DNA of 64,000 bases from Aneurinibacillus sp. REN35 (GCF_041379945.2 NZ_JBFTXJ020000003.1:186001-250000), one strand, 5' to 3'; numbered from the stretch's first letter, positions 15,884 to 25,905 are shown. The notes: generated by a model not told the origin, from the sequence alone. Numbers and translations are program-made.

Positions 15884-16966
15884 ATGATGTTCCTGCGTTC
15901 CGAAAAATACAACCGCATGGTTCGTGGTCCCGTTCGGTGCGGGCATAGTACTAAACATATGCTTGCTTCGCTTCGGCCGGGAGATATTGCAGTGATCTCC
16001 CATCCGGATATTGATGAATTGGCGGCACGTGGACTGATCGAACAGCGGGTGAAAGCGGTTATTAATTGTGCCGTGTCGTTCACAGGAGAATATGAGGCGC
16101 GCGGAGCCAGATTGCTATTAGATACAGGCATACCGTTGTACGATTGTCCTGCAAGACCAAGTCTTGTAGGAGAGCTCTCTAATGGAGAGGAAATCATGAT
16201 TGACGGGCATTACTTATTTAGGAAAAAGGACAAAGCGATGCTGATTCGCCTTTTGCCGGTTACACGCGAGATGTGGCAGGTCGCATACCAGAGTGCCATA
16301 CAAAAGGCGGCGGAGAAGCTAACCCAGTTCGTGGATAATACGCTTGATTATGCATTGCGGGAGAAGGAGTACTTATTTCAGCCTCTCTCCTCCTTGCCCC
16401 TTCAGACACGGCTTGCAGGTCGTCCGGCGGTTGTTGTCTCGCGTGGAAGGCATTATAGAGAAGATCTATATGCCCTATATGATTACATCTCAATGTACCG
16501 TCCTGTGCTGATAGGGGTGGATGGAGGGGCTGATGCTCTCCTTCAACAAGGTCTAATACCGGATATTATTATGGGAGATATGGATAGTGTGAGCGATAGA
16601 GCGTTACGACTTGCCGCAGACATCGTTGTACATGCGTATCCGAATGGAGAAGCACCCGGAGCTAAGAGGGTCAGTGACCTTTGTATTCCATACCATAAGC
16701 TTGCCGCGCCCGGGACGAGTGAAGATATGGCGCTATTATATGCATATGACCACGGCGTATCGTTAATTATAAGCGTCGGAACACATACCGCCATGGAAGA
16801 ATTCCTAGAAAAAAATCGCGACGGTATGGCCAGTACATTGCTTACGCGCATGAAGATTGGTAGTCGATTGATGGATGCGAAGGGCATTCATTGTATATAT
16901 GGAAATAGTCAGCCTGCGCTGCCGTGGGTGCGCCATCTAAAGAACTGGATGCAGATAAAACGATGA
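15884..16966 (+). CDS. SteA-like protein (cytokinetic-ring protein homologue, TPK-like fold)
   Basis: 360 residues from ATG 15884 (AAGGAAGGAG upstream). The N-terminal part (about 15-165) includes RPGDIAVISHPDIDELAARG and INCAVSFTGEYEARGARLLL, typical of SteA. The middle (about 185-280) has IGVDGGADALLQQGLIPDII followed by MGDMDSVSD, a motif of thiamin pyrophosphokinase-like folds. No thiamin-binding half is obvious, so it is not a normal TPK. In Corynebacterium, SteA with SteB affects cell separation. Here it is the first gene of an operon coupled to two glycosyltransferases; its stop overlaps the next start (ATGA). A role in envelope or division is inferred. Confidence 0.8.
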   Translation: MMFLRSEKYNRMVRGPVRCGHSTKHMLASLRPGDIAVISHPDIDELAARGLIEQRVKAVINCAVSFTGEYEARGARLLLDTGIPLYDCPARPSLVGELSNGEEIMIDGHYLFRKKDKAMLIRLLPVTREMWQVAYQSAIQKAAEKLTQFVDNTLDYALREKEYLFQPLSSLPLQTRLAGRPAVVVSRGRHYREDLYALYDYISMYRPVLIGVDGGADALLQQGLIPDIIMGDMDSVSDRALRLAADIVVHAYPNGEAPGAKRVSDLCIPYHKLAAPGTSEDMALLYAYDHGVSLIISVGTHTAMEEFLEKNRDGMASTLLTRMKIGSRLMDAKGIHCIYGNSQPALPWVRHLKNWMQIKR

Positions 16967-17640
16967 AAAAAGCCGCTGCGATTATCATTCCTGCATATAA
17001 TGAAGGCGCATGGATCAGGCAGACATTACAAGCATTACGTATGCAAGCAGACCTGTCATCATGCGAAATTATCGTCATAGATGACGGAAGCGAAGATAAT
17101 ACGGCCGAGCTAGCTGCAAAGTGGGCGGATGGAGTCATTCGTCTTGAAGAAAATAGAGGAAAAGGGTCGGCATTATGGCAGGGCGTACAAGCTGTGCCTC
17201 ATGAGCGAATCTTATTTGTTGATGCGGATCTTGGGGCTACAGCTATTCATGTTGTCAGGTTGTTGGACGAGCTAGAGGAGGATGCATGTGAGATGGCAGT
17301 CGCTTGTCCTCCGTCAGCACACAGAGGGGGCTTTGGTTTAGCGAGACGCCTTGCTCAGCGCGAGATATATAAGGCAACAGGAACTATGCTGCGCGCTCCC
17401 TTATCAGGTCAGCGTGCATTGACGCGTCGTGCAGCTTGTGCCGTGCAGAACTGGGAGTGCGGATTTGGTATCGAAGCGGCTATGACGCTCGATATATTAA
17501 AGGCAGGCCTGCCAATGCGTGAAGTTCCCATGCCCATCATGCACCGTGAGTATGGTCGAACCGTGTCTGGTTTTTGGCATCGAGGCAAGCAATATGCTGT
17601 CATACGCAGAACGATGGCGGAGAGGCGGAGGCATAGATGA
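16963..17640 (+). CDS. Glycosyltransferase family 2
   Basis: 225 residues from ATG 16963, which overlaps the SteA-like stop as ATGA. The GT-A fold is shown by IIIPAYNEGAWIRQTL, VIDDGSEDNT and the metal-binding DXD in FVDADLGA. It also has APLSGQRALTRRA, reminiscent of polyprenyl-phosphate sugar transferases. There is no transmembrane segment. It likely moves a sugar from an NDP-sugar to a lipid phosphate or similar acceptor, possibly the product of the next gene. Its stop overlaps the next start. Donor and acceptor unknown. Confidence 0.85.
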   Translation: MKKAAAIIIPAYNEGAWIRQTLQALRMQADLSSCEIIVIDDGSEDNTAELAAKWADGVIRLEENRGKGSALWQGVQAVPHERILFVDADLGATAIHVVRLLDELEEDACEMAVACPPSAHRGGFGLARRLAQREIYKATGTMLRAPLSGQRALTRRAACAVQNWECGFGIEAAMTLDILKAGLPMREVPMPIMHREYGRTVSGFWHRGKQYAVIRRTMAERRRHR

Positions 17641-18458
17641 TGGCGGAATTGCTGGTATTTCTTACGGCAGGATGGATGATCAGTTATATAGGGATGCACG
17701 GTATGATCCGTTTATTTTTGACTTATGGCTGGGTTGCTTACAACTACGAAGGAAAAGCCATTCCGCTTGGTTATGGAGCCGTGCTGGCCTTTAGCTTGCT
17801 GCTCTTTATGGGGATAGGAATCGCCATTGATTATAATCAAAATATTTTATTCGTTGCAGGCGGAGCCATGGCCGCTTCATTGTCCGGTTGGATCGATGAC
17901 CGATTTGGACAGGGGGAGGCAAAAGGAATACGCGGTCATGTGCAGGAATTGTGGCGCAATGGCCGCATAAGCACGGGACTGATGAAAGCGGCTGTGATTG
18001 GCGGCTGTGCCATCCTGGTTGCCTCTCGCACATCGTCAGCATGCAGCTCGTTTATAGCTCACAGCCTGCTTCTTATGCTCGGAGCGAATTTTATTAACTT
18101 GCTTGATGTGCGGCCGGGTCGAGCGTTAAAAGGATTCTGGTTTATACAGTTTTTATGTATAGGGATAGGTGTAATCGCTGCGGAGATGCTTCCGCTCTTT
18201 CTGTATGTATTCGTATGTACGCTTGCGTCTGCTGCTTTTGATTTTTCAAGAAAAGCAATGCTAGGTGATACGGGGGCTAACCTGCTTGGTTTTTTGGGGG
18301 GAGCGTTCTGCATCTATTCCTTTGGATCGCTTGGAGAATGGGTGCTTGTTACGCTGCTCATAGCTCTTCATTTGTATACGGAGCAGGTGTCATTAACTGC
18401 GGTGATTGAGAAGCACCCGCTGCTGCATCGGATAGATGGATGGGGCCGTTTCAAGTAA
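17637..18458 (+). CDS. MraY/WecA-like polyprenyl-phosphate phosphoglycosyltransferase
   Basis: 273 residues with about eight hydrophobic helices. Family GT4 motifs are visible: SGWIDDRFGQGEAKGIRGHV (the DD pair), ANFINLLDVRPGRALKG in place of the NxxNxxDGxDGLA loop, and MLGDTGANLLGFLGG (GDTG Asp). It is shorter than MraY or WecA (about 320-350), lacking C-terminal helices or having shorter loops. Known family reaction: transfer of a sugar-1-phosphate to undecaprenyl phosphate. The ATGA overlap with the GT2 gene shows translational coupling. The glycan is not identified. Confidence 0.8.
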   Translation: MMAELLVFLTAGWMISYIGMHGMIRLFLTYGWVAYNYEGKAIPLGYGAVLAFSLLLFMGIGIAIDYNQNILFVAGGAMAASLSGWIDDRFGQGEAKGIRGHVQELWRNGRISTGLMKAAVIGGCAILVASRTSSACSSFIAHSLLLMLGANFINLLDVRPGRALKGFWFIQFLCIGIGVIAAEMLPLFLYVFVCTLASAAFDFSRKAMLGDTGANLLGFLGGAFCIYSFGSLGEWVLVTLLIALHLYTEQVSLTAVIEKHPLLHRIDGWGRFK

Positions 18459-18475
18459 CGCTAGAATAGGGGACA

Positions 18476-18525
18476 AAAAAAGAACCGTAGCAGGGCGGAA
18501 TGCATGCTCCTTCGGTTCTTTTGGT
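18476..18525 (+). terminator. Terminator of the SteA-like operon
   Basis: AAAAAGAACCG and CGGTTCTTTT pair across a loop that also has partial complementarity. It lies between convergent genes and may act both ways. Confidence 0.75.
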
Positions 18526-18531
18526 ATGTGT

Positions 18532-18786
18532 TTACTGTTGTTCTTCCTTTTGAAAACGTGCTTGTACAAGGTTCTTTTTTCGATCCCGATGTAAAATATA
18601 GCCACCGATGAATGCAACACCAAGCAAAAAAAGTACGAATCCGAGAATGAATCGGCCAATCAGGAATTGATTGATAGCCGGATCAAAATACAGATACAGC
18701 GTATCCCGCATGGTTTTAAAGCCATAGGCTGCAACAGCGCCTGGAATCACATACACAATAAATACGGCAACAAATCGTAACAGCAT
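18532..18786 (-). CDS. DUF2627 family membrane protein (YqzF-like)
   Basis: 84 residues with two transmembrane helices (about 3-22 and 44-66) joined by the conserved AAYGFKTMRDTLY segment and ending ILHRDRKKN, the DUF2627 signature. The short tail is basic and acidic mixed. It sits next to bkdR, divergent from it. Function unknown. Confidence 0.85.
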   Translation of the reverse strand: MLLRFVAVFIVYVIPGAVAAYGFKTMRDTLYLYFDPAINQFLIGRFILGFVLFLLGVAFIGGYILHRDRKKNLVQARFQKEEQQ

Positions 18787-18924
18787 CCTTCTTCCCTACC
18801 TTTTCTTTCCTATGCTCTCATCTTAGCGATTTCTCCACTCTTTGTCTACTCTTGCTTCCCTTCGTCTCCTTTGATTAAATGAAGATGGAGTCTGCAATTT
18901 TTTTCATGGCTAGGGAGGACGTAC

Positions 18925-21009
18925 ATGAAGATTGTAATTATGGGAGCGGGTCATGGCGGTACGGCGCTTTTGCGTGTGCTTCATGAGATGGATACTGTTA
19001 CGATTGTTGGTATCGTTGATGTTGATAGAACGGCGCCAGGTATTATTCTTGCCGAGGAAGCGGGCATACCTGTAAGCGACTCAATCGAAACATTTTTTGC
19101 TGCGGGTGTGGATGTTGTACTCGAAGTGACTGGTGATCATACAATGTATCGGAAACTGCAGGCCATTAAGCCAGAAGACACCGTTATTATTCCGGGCAAT
19201 GTTGCTTCTGTAATGATGCAGCTTATTGATGAGAAAATGCGGCTGGTGGGTGTATTGCACGGTAAACAGCGTGAAATTGATACCGTGTTGAACTCTACAT
19301 ATGATGCCATGATCGCAGTGGATAAGCGGGGGATGATTTCATTATATAACCGTGCAGCGGAACGGATTTTGGGTATAAAAATAGAAGATGCAATGGGGAA
19401 GAAGGCAGAGGAGGTCATTCCGAATTCCCGGCTGCATGCTGTATTGCAATCAGGGAAGTCGGAGTTGAATCAGGAGCAATCCTTAGATGATACCCGGCGT
19501 ATTGTAACGAACAGGGTTCCAATTGTTGAGCAGAATGGCGACATTATCGGGGCTGTTGCGGTCTTTCGCGATGTTACGGAAGTAGCGACGTTAACGAATG
19601 AGATTATGACGTTGACGGATATACAGAGTTTGCTTTCGGCCATCATCCAATCATCCAATGATCCGATTTCTGTTGTAGACACACAAGGGAAAGGACTGAT
19701 GATTAACCCTGCGTATACTCGTTTAACCGGATTGAGAGAAGAAGACGTCATCGGCAAGCCGGCTGATGTAGATATTTCAGAAGGTGAGAGTATGCATATG
19801 CAGGTATTGCGTACCGGCCAGCCGGTGCGCGGAGTGCCGCTCAAGGTTGGCCCTAAAAAGCGGGATGTCGTAGTTAATGTAGCTCCGGTCGTGGTTGATG
19901 GAGTGCTTAAAGGGAGCGTCGGAGTTATCCATGATGTATCAGAGATCAAAAAATTAACGGAGGAGCTTGAGCGGGTAAAGCGCTTGGTACGAAAGCTTGA
20001 AGCAAGTTATACATTCGATGATATCGTCGGACGCAGCGACGGGATGCTGCATGCGATTGAGCAGGGGCGCAAGGCAGCCAAAACCCCGGCCACTGTATTG
20101 CTGCGGGGAGAATCCGGCACTGGAAAAGAACTGTTTGCCCATGCTATTCACAATGAGAGTCCGAGGAAGTATAACCAATTCATCCGTGTGAACTGCGCAG
20201 CCATTCCGGAAGCGCTGCTTGAGAGTGAGTTATTCGGTTATGAGGAAGGGGCCTTTACGGGAGCAAAGCGGGGCGGGAAAAAGGGATTGTTCGAAGAGGC
20301 GAGCGGGGGTACTATTTTCCTCGATGAAATCGGAGAGCTGTCAATGAGTACACAAGCGAAGCTCTTACGTGTGCTCCAGGAGAAAGAAATTGTGCGGATT
20401 GGTGGTACGAAGGCATTGGCAGTAGATGTGCGCGTAATTGCCGCTACGCATGTAAATTTGGAGAGGGCGATGCAGAATGGAATATTTCGGGAAGATTTAT
20501 ATTATCGAATTAATGTATTGCCGATTGTGATTCCGCCGCTACGCTACCGCGCACAGGATATGGAGGAGTTGGTTAATCATCTGATCCATAAATATAATCA
20601 AGAATATGGACGCAATGTACAGGATGTAGCACATGAAACGCTACAGCGTTTAAGCGAGTATGGCTGGCCAGGAAATGTGCGGGAGTTGGAAAATGTAATC
20701 AGCCGCTCGCTTATCAATATGAGATTTCAAGATACGACAGTGCAGCCGTATCATCTCCCTGATTTAACCGTGCCGGAGAATGATCGGACTGATCTGAAGA
20801 AGGATGTACACGAGAGGGAACCGTTTTCTTCGCGTTTTCAGGCGGTTGATCAAGACCAACGCACACTGAATGAGCGGGTGGAGGAGATTGAAGCGCAGAT
20901 CATTGCCGAAGCGCTTGCGGCCCACAAGGGAAATAAGACAGCAACAGCAAAACAACTGGGTGTTTCCATTCGGAATTTATATTATAAAATTGAAAAATAT
21001 AACCTTTAG
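18925..21009 (+). CDS. bkdR: Sigma-54-dependent activator BkdR
   Basis: 694 residues. Residues 1-110 form a Rossmann-like domain beginning [19 protein letters not shown], an unusual sensor module. Two PAS domains follow (about 112-230 and 235-350). The AAA+ domain (about 365-600) has Walker [14 protein letters not shown], the sigma-54 contact loop GAFTGA and [12 protein letters not shown]. The C-terminal Fis-type HTH has [20 protein letters not shown]. It activates the operon downstream, whose promoter is of the sigma-54 type. Known in Bacillus: BkdR with SigL drives branched-chain amino acid use. GGGAGG-like site TAGGGAGG precedes the ATG. Confidence 0.95.
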   Translation: MKIVIMGAGHGGTALLRVLHEMDTVTIVGIVDVDRTAPGIILAEEAGIPVSDSIETFFAAGVDVVLEVTGDHTMYRKLQAIKPEDTVIIPGNVASVMMQLIDEKMRLVGVLHGKQREIDTVLNSTYDAMIAVDKRGMISLYNRAAERILGIKIEDAMGKKAEEVIPNSRLHAVLQSGKSELNQEQSLDDTRRIVTNRVPIVEQNGDIIGAVAVFRDVTEVATLTNEIMTLTDIQSLLSAIIQSSNDPISVVDTQGKGLMINPAYTRLTGLREEDVIGKPADVDISEGESMHMQVLRTGQPVRGVPLKVGPKKRDVVVNVAPVVVDGVLKGSVGVIHDVSEIKKLTEELERVKRLVRKLEASYTFDDIVGRSDGMLHAIEQGRKAAKTPATVLLRGESGTGKELFAHAIHNESPRKYNQFIRVNCAAIPEALLESELFGYEEGAFTGAKRGGKKGLFEEASGGTIFLDEIGELSMSTQAKLLRVLQEKEIVRIGGTKALAVDVRVIAATHVNLERAMQNGIFREDLYYRINVLPIVIPPLRYRAQDMEELVNHLIHKYNQEYGRNVQDVAHETLQRLSEYGWPGNVRELENVISRSLINMRFQDTTVQPYHLPDLTVPENDRTDLKKDVHEREPFSSRFQAVDQDQRTLNERVEEIEAQIIAEALAAHKGNKTATAKQLGVSIRNLYYKIEKYNL

Positions 21010-21020
21010 CACGAAAATGC

Positions 21021-21055
21021 ATGCAAATAATTGCGCACTGTGCAATTATTTGCAT
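21021..21055. promoter_or_regulatory. Palindromic upstream activating sequence for BkdR
   Basis: ATGCAAATAATTGC (21021-21034) and GCAATTATTTGCAT (21042-21055) are perfect inverted copies around a 7-base centre. The centre lies about 105 bp upstream of the -24 box, the usual enhancer distance. No T tract follows, so a terminator is less likely. Confidence 0.65.
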
Positions 21056-21140
21056 GATGTTGATATCGTTTGTTTTTCATTTCTCGAGGCAAACTTCAGT
21101 AATTCCGCTACCTTTTTTGGAAGCGTTTACGAAGAAAAAG

Positions 21141-21158
21141 TTGGCACATAAGTTGCAT
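21141..21158 (+). promoter_or_regulatory. Sigma-54 (-24/-12) promoter of the bcd-bkd operon
   Basis: TTGGCACATAAGTTGCAT matches the consensus TGGCAC-N5-TTGCA exactly, with GG and GC at the required spacing. It lies 108 bp upstream of the leucine dehydrogenase start. Confidence 0.9.
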
Positions 21159-21265
21159 AATAAAAATCGATGGAGAACAAAAATCAATCACACTAGAGAG
21201 ATAGGTGTGCTGATGGCTTCTTTCATTAACGAAAGATGTATAACTTTTAGGAGGCATAAATCCTT

Positions 21266-22369
21266 ATGAATATTTTTGAGTACATGGAAAAGTATGATTA
21301 CGAACAATTGGTATTCTGCCAAGATCAGAATTCCGGTTTAAAAGCGATTATCGCAATACATGATACGACGCTCGGCCCTGCACTCGGCGGGACGCGCATG
21401 TGGACATATGATACAGAGGCAGATGCGATTGAGGATGCACTGCGCCTAGCACGCGGAATGACTTATAAAGCGGCTGGTGCAGGTCTTAATCTAGGCGGCG
21501 GAAAAGCCGTTATCATCGGAGATCCGCGTAAAGACAAAAATGAAGAAATGTTCCGGGCTTTTGGCCGTTATATTCAAGGGCTCAATGGCCGCTATATTAC
21601 AGCGGAAGATGTGGGAACGACAGTTGCAGATATGGATACAATTCATATGGAGACCGACTATGTTACCGGCGTTTCACCTGCATTTGGCAGCAGCGGTAAT
21701 CCATCCCCGGTTACTGCATACGGTGTATACCGCGGCATGAAAGCGGCAGCTAAAGCAGCCTTCGGCACGGATGATCTCAGCGGTAAGACGATTGCCGTAC
21801 AGGGTGTGGGGAACGTAGCCTATAATCTGTGCCGTCATCTGCATGAAGAAGGAGCAGAGCTTATCGTTACAGATATTAATAAAGATAACGTACAGCGCGC
21901 AGTGGATGAGTTCGGAGCAAAGGCAGTAGACCCGAATGACATCTACAGCCAAACATGCGACATCTTCTCTCCATGTGCCCTAGGAGCAGTGATCAACGAT
22001 ACGACCATTCCGCAGATCAAAGCGCAGGTAATTGCCGGTGCAGCGAATAACCAACTGCGTGAAGAGCGTCACGGTGACATCATCCAGGAGATGGGAATCG
22101 TCTACGCTCCTGACTATATCATTAATGCAGGTGGCTTGATCAATGTCGCAGATGAGCTTCAGGGCTATAATCGTGACCGCGCAATGAAAAAAGTTGAAAG
22201 CATCTATGACAACATCCAAAAGGTCATTGACATTTCCAAGCGGGATAATATTCCGACATACCGAGCTGCCGACCGTATGTGCGAAGAGCGTATTGTTAGC
22301 ATGCAGCGCTCACGCAGCACGTTTCTTGCAGACGGCAAGCATGAATTGTCCCGCATCCACCATAAATAG
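21266..22369 (+). CDS. bcd: Leucine dehydrogenase
   Basis: 367 residues. The family core GGTRMW and [15 protein letters not shown] carry the catalytic lysine region of Glu/Leu/Phe/Val dehydrogenases. The NAD-binding domain has [15 protein letters not shown] (GxGxxA/G). It oxidatively deaminates Leu, Ile and Val to 2-oxo acids with NAD+. First gene behind the sigma-54 promoter, with TAGGAGG upstream. The 2-oxo acids feed the dehydrogenase complex encoded next. In Bacillus the genes ptb and buk flank this gene; here they are absent from the operon. Confidence 0.95.
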   Translation: MNIFEYMEKYDYEQLVFCQDQNSGLKAIIAIHDTTLGPALGGTRMWTYDTEADAIEDALRLARGMTYKAAGAGLNLGGGKAVIIGDPRKDKNEEMFRAFGRYIQGLNGRYITAEDVGTTVADMDTIHMETDYVTGVSPAFGSSGNPSPVTAYGVYRGMKAAAKAAFGTDDLSGKTIAVQGVGNVAYNLCRHLHEEGAELIVTDINKDNVQRAVDEFGAKAVDPNDIYSQTCDIFSPCALGAVINDTTIPQIKAQVIAGAANNQLREERHGDIIQEMGIVYAPDYIINAGGLINVADELQGYNRDRAMKKVESIYDNIQKVIDISKRDNIPTYRAADRMCEERIVSMQRSRSTFLADGKHELSRIHHK

Positions 22370-22414
22370 GAAGAACGGCCGTTTGTGATTTCACATTAAT
22401 TATGGAGGTGCCTT

Positions 22415-23836
22415 ATGTCCAATGAATATGATGTAGTGGTGCTCGGTGGAGGTACGGGCGGCTATGTAGCCGCCATTCGTGCCTCCCAGCTGGGCTTAAA
22501 AGTGGCAGTGGTTGAGAAGGATAAACTGGGTGGCACATGTCTGCATCGAGGATGCATTCCGAGCAAGGCGCTGCTTCGTAGTGCGGAAGTATACCATACA
22601 TTAAAAAACGGTGCGCAGTACGGAGTTGAAGCTGGCGATATCGGCATTAACTTTTTGAAAATGCAGGAGCGTAAACAGGGAATCGTAGATCAGCTCCATA
22701 AAGGTGTGCAGCACCTGATGAAGCAGGGGAAAATCGATGTATACGAAGGCACCGGCCGTATTATGGGACCGTCTATTTTCTCACCGCAGGCCGGAGCGAT
22801 CAATATTGAGTATAAAAATGGCGAATCAGAAATTCTGGTTCCGAAATTTGTGCTGATTGCAACAGGATCTCGTCCGCGTACGCTGCCGGGATTGACGATT
22901 GATAAAGAGGTCGTACTTACAAGTGATGAAGCGCTTGCGCTTACTGAGCTGCCTAAGTCTGTTCTCATTATCGGCGGCGGTGTAATCGGAATTGAGTGGG
23001 CTTCTCTGTTCAATGATCTTGGGGTTGAAGTTCAGGTTGTGGAATATGCAGACCGCATTCTTCCGCTTGAGGATGAAGAAGTTAGCAAAGAAATGGGCCG
23101 TCTGCTCAAAAAGCGCAAAATTAAGGTACATACCGGAGCAAAGGTACTGCCAGAAACGCTCTCAATTGGTGAAGGCGGGGCAGTAATCAAGGCGGAGCAG
23201 AATGGTAAAGAAATTGAATTGTCGGCAGAGAAAGTTCTTGTTTCGGTAGGTCGTCAGGCAAACATTGAAGATATCGGTTTAAACAACGTCGAAGCAGAAG
23301 TGGAAAACGGCTATATTAAAGTCAATAACATGTTCCAAACAGGCGAAGCGCATATTTATGCGATTGGTGATGTGATCGGCGGCCTTCAATTGGCTCATGT
23401 TGCATCACATGAGGGCATTGTCGCCGTTGAGCATATGGCAGGGCAGCATCCGCACCCAATCGATTATACGATGGTGCCGAAATGTACGTATAGTCGTCCT
23501 GAGGTAGCCAATGTAGGGCTTAGTGAAGCAGAAGCCGTAGCAAAAGGCTATAGCGTCAAAACAGGAAAATTCAATTTCCGGGCCATCGGCAAAGCGTTGG
23601 TTTACGGTGAGCATGACGGATTCGTTAAGCTTGTAGTAGATGCAGAAACCAATGATGTGCTGGGTGTACACATGATCGGCCCGCATGTAACCGATTTGAT
23701 TGCGGAAGGTGCACTGGCGCGTGTGCTGGATGCCACTCCATGGGAAATTGCCCATACGATTCATCCGCATCCAACGCTCTCGGAAATCATGGGCGAAGCA
23801 GCACTTGCGGTGGAAGGCAAAGCGATTCATTCTTAA
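22415..23836 (+). CDS. lpdV: Dihydrolipoyl dehydrogenase (E3) of the branched-chain 2-oxo acid complex
   Basis: 473 residues. FAD-binding LGGGTGGYVAAIRA at the N-terminus, redox-active disulfide GGTCLHRGCIPSK (Cys42, Cys47), NAD-binding IGGGVIGIEWASLF, and the C-terminal HPHPTLSE motif with the catalytic His-Glu pair. It reoxidises the dihydrolipoyl group of E2, passing electrons to NAD+. TGGAGGTG precedes the ATG. It is in the bkd operon, 45 bases after bcd. Confidence 0.95.
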   Translation: MSNEYDVVVLGGGTGGYVAAIRASQLGLKVAVVEKDKLGGTCLHRGCIPSKALLRSAEVYHTLKNGAQYGVEAGDIGINFLKMQERKQGIVDQLHKGVQHLMKQGKIDVYEGTGRIMGPSIFSPQAGAINIEYKNGESEILVPKFVLIATGSRPRTLPGLTIDKEVVLTSDEALALTELPKSVLIIGGGVIGIEWASLFNDLGVEVQVVEYADRILPLEDEEVSKEMGRLLKKRKIKVHTGAKVLPETLSIGEGGAVIKAEQNGKEIELSAEKVLVSVGRQANIEDIGLNNVEAEVENGYIKVNNMFQTGEAHIYAIGDVIGGLQLAHVASHEGIVAVEHMAGQHPHPIDYTMVPKCTYSRPEVANVGLSEAEAVAKGYSVKTGKFNFRAIGKALVYGEHDGFVKLVVDAETNDVLGVHMIGPHVTDLIAEGALARVLDATPWEIAHTIHPHPTLSEIMGEAALAVEGKAIHS

Positions 23837-23860
23837 TCGAAACTAAGGAGGCGATCCCTC

Positions 23861-24853
23861 ATGGCGGAAAATCGTCATCAGACAGTAGGTTTAACCGATG
23901 AACAAGTACTGGACATGTACTATTATATGCTCTTAGCCCGCAAAATCGATGAACGCATGTGGTTGTTGAACAGGGCGGGAAAAATTCCATTCGTTATCTC
24001 CTGCCAAGGGCAGGAAGCGGCACAGGTAGGCGCAGCTTTTGCATTTGACCGTGAAACGGACTATGCCTGCCCGTACTATCGTGACATGGGTGTTGTGCTG
24101 GCATTCGGTATGAATGCAAAAGATATGATGCTATCGGCATTTGCGAAAGCGGAAGATCCCAACAGCGGCGGACGGCAGATGCCGGGTCACTTTGGCAGCC
24201 GCAAGCACAATATTCTTACCGGCTCAAGCCCGGTAACAACACAGGTTCCGCATGCGGTAGGACTTGCGCTTGCAGGACGGATGGAAGGCAAGAACCCTGC
24301 GGTATTTACATCTTTTGGCGAAGGCTCAAGCAATCAGGGTGACTTCCATGAGGGTGCTAACTTTGCGGGAGTACACAAGCTTCCGGTTGTTTTCTTCTGC
24401 GAGAACAATAAATACGCAATTTCTGTACCGCTTACAAAGCAGCTTGCCTGCAAAAGCGTAGCGGATAGAGCGATTGGTTATGGTTTCCCGGGTGTATCCA
24501 TTGACGGAAACGATCCGATTGAAGTATACAAAGCGACCAAGGAAGCGGTGGATCGCGGTCGCCGCGGCGAGGGTCCAACGCTCATTGAAGCAGTCACATA
24601 CCGTCTTGTTCCGCATTCAAGTGATGATGATGACCGATCGTATCGTTCGCGTGAAGAGGTAGAGGAAGCGAAGAAGAAGGATCCGATTCTGCGATTTGCC
24701 TCCTATCTGCGTGAAGTCGGTCTATTGACGGATGAGAAAGATAAAGAGATGAACGATCAAGTAGCGCAAGAAGTAGATGAAGCAACTGAATATGCTGAGA
24801 ATGCGCCATATCCAGAGCCGGAATCAACGCTTGCGCATGTGTATGCGGAATAA
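23861..24853 (+). CDS. bkdAA: Branched-chain 2-oxo acid dehydrogenase E1 alpha
   Basis: 330 residues. The thiamin diphosphate motif GEGSSNQGDFHEGANFAGVH (GDG-like start through N) and PHSSDDDDRSYRSREE, the phosphorylation-loop region, are characteristic of E1 alpha. It also carries SCQGQEAAQVG and PYYRDMG. With E1 beta it decarboxylates branched 2-oxo acids and acylates E2 lipoate. The ribosome site is AAGGAGG, and the gap to lpdV is 24 bases. Confidence 0.95.
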   Translation: MAENRHQTVGLTDEQVLDMYYYMLLARKIDERMWLLNRAGKIPFVISCQGQEAAQVGAAFAFDRETDYACPYYRDMGVVLAFGMNAKDMMLSAFAKAEDPNSGGRQMPGHFGSRKHNILTGSSPVTTQVPHAVGLALAGRMEGKNPAVFTSFGEGSSNQGDFHEGANFAGVHKLPVVFFCENNKYAISVPLTKQLACKSVADRAIGYGFPGVSIDGNDPIEVYKATKEAVDRGRRGEGPTLIEAVTYRLVPHSSDDDDRSYRSREEVEEAKKKDPILRFASYLREVGLLTDEKDKEMNDQVAQEVDEATEYAENAPYPEPESTLAHVYAE

Positions 24854-24869
24854 GAGGGGGTAGAGTAGA

Positions 24870-25853
24870 ATGGCAATCATTTCATATATTGATGCAGTAA
24901 CCCAGGCTCTGCGTGAAGAGATGCAGCGTGATAAGCGTGTATTTGTTATGGGAGAAGATGTAGGTGTGCGCGGCGGTGTATTTCGTGCAACGAACGGACT
25001 GTATGAAGAATTCGGTGAGGAACGCGTCATTGATACTCCGCTTGCTGAATCCGCTATTGCAGGTGTTGCCATTGGTGCGGCAGCATACGGTATGCGTCCG
25101 GTAGCGGAGATGCAGTTTGCTGATTTTATTATGCCAGCTGTTAATCAGATCGTGAGCGAAGCGGCAAAGATGCGCTATCGTTCCAATAACGATTGGCATT
25201 GCCCGCTTGTTATCCGTGCACCGTATGGTGGCGGTGTCCACGGTGCGCTGTACCATTCACAGAGCGTAGAAGCGATGTTCAACAGTACACCAGGGCTTAA
25301 AGTAGTAGCACCTTCTACTCCATATGACGTAAAGGGAATGCTAAAAGCCGCGATTCGTGATGAGGATCCTGTTCTTTTCTTTGAGCACAAGCGCTGCTAT
25401 CGCCTTATTAAAGGAGAGGTTCCTGAGACGGATTATACCGTGCCGTTAGGCAAAGCTGACGTTAAGCGTGAGGGTGAGGATATTACGGTAATCAGCTATG
25501 GTCTCATGCTTCATTTTGCGCTTCAAGCAGCAGAAAAGCTGGCTGAAGAGGGCATCAGCGCGCACGTCCTTGATCTGCGTACCCTTTATCCGCTTGATAA
25601 GGAAAGCATTGTAGAGGCGGCACGCAAAACAGGTAAAGTATTAATTATTCATGAAGACAATAAGGAAGGCGGCGTCGGTGGCGAGGTAGCTGCTATTATC
25701 GCGGAAGAATGCCTGTTTGATCTTGATGCGCCTATTAAGCGTCTGGCTGGGCCGGATGTACCGGCGATGCCATATAGTCCGACGCTTGAGAAGTTCTTCA
25801 TGCTTACTCCAGACAAAGTAACGGCCGCCATGCGCGAATTGGCCGAATTTTAA
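24870..25853 (+). CDS. bkdAB: Branched-chain 2-oxo acid dehydrogenase E1 beta
   Basis: 327 residues. Begins MAIISYIDAVTQALREEMQR and carries MGEDVGVRGGVFRAT, DTPLAESAIAGVAIGAA and EMQFADFIMPAVNQI, all conserved in E1 beta subunits. The C-terminal transketolase domain contains LDLRTLYPLDKESI and IHEDNKEGGVGGEVAA. It completes the E1 heterotetramer with bkdAA, 16 bases upstream. Ribosome site GAGGGGG. Confidence 0.95.
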   Translation: MAIISYIDAVTQALREEMQRDKRVFVMGEDVGVRGGVFRATNGLYEEFGEERVIDTPLAESAIAGVAIGAAAYGMRPVAEMQFADFIMPAVNQIVSEAAKMRYRSNNDWHCPLVIRAPYGGGVHGALYHSQSVEAMFNSTPGLKVVAPSTPYDVKGMLKAAIRDEDPVLFFEHKRCYRLIKGEVPETDYTVPLGKADVKREGEDITVISYGLMLHFALQAAEKLAEEGISAHVLDLRTLYPLDKESIVEAARKTGKVLIIHEDNKEGGVGGEVAAIIAEECLFDLDAPIKRLAGPDVPAMPYSPTLEKFFMLTPDKVTAAMRELAEF

Positions 25854-25905
25854 TAAAAGCTTCATTCGTTTCTTTATTTTCATATAAAAGGAGGCAACAC
25901 GCATC

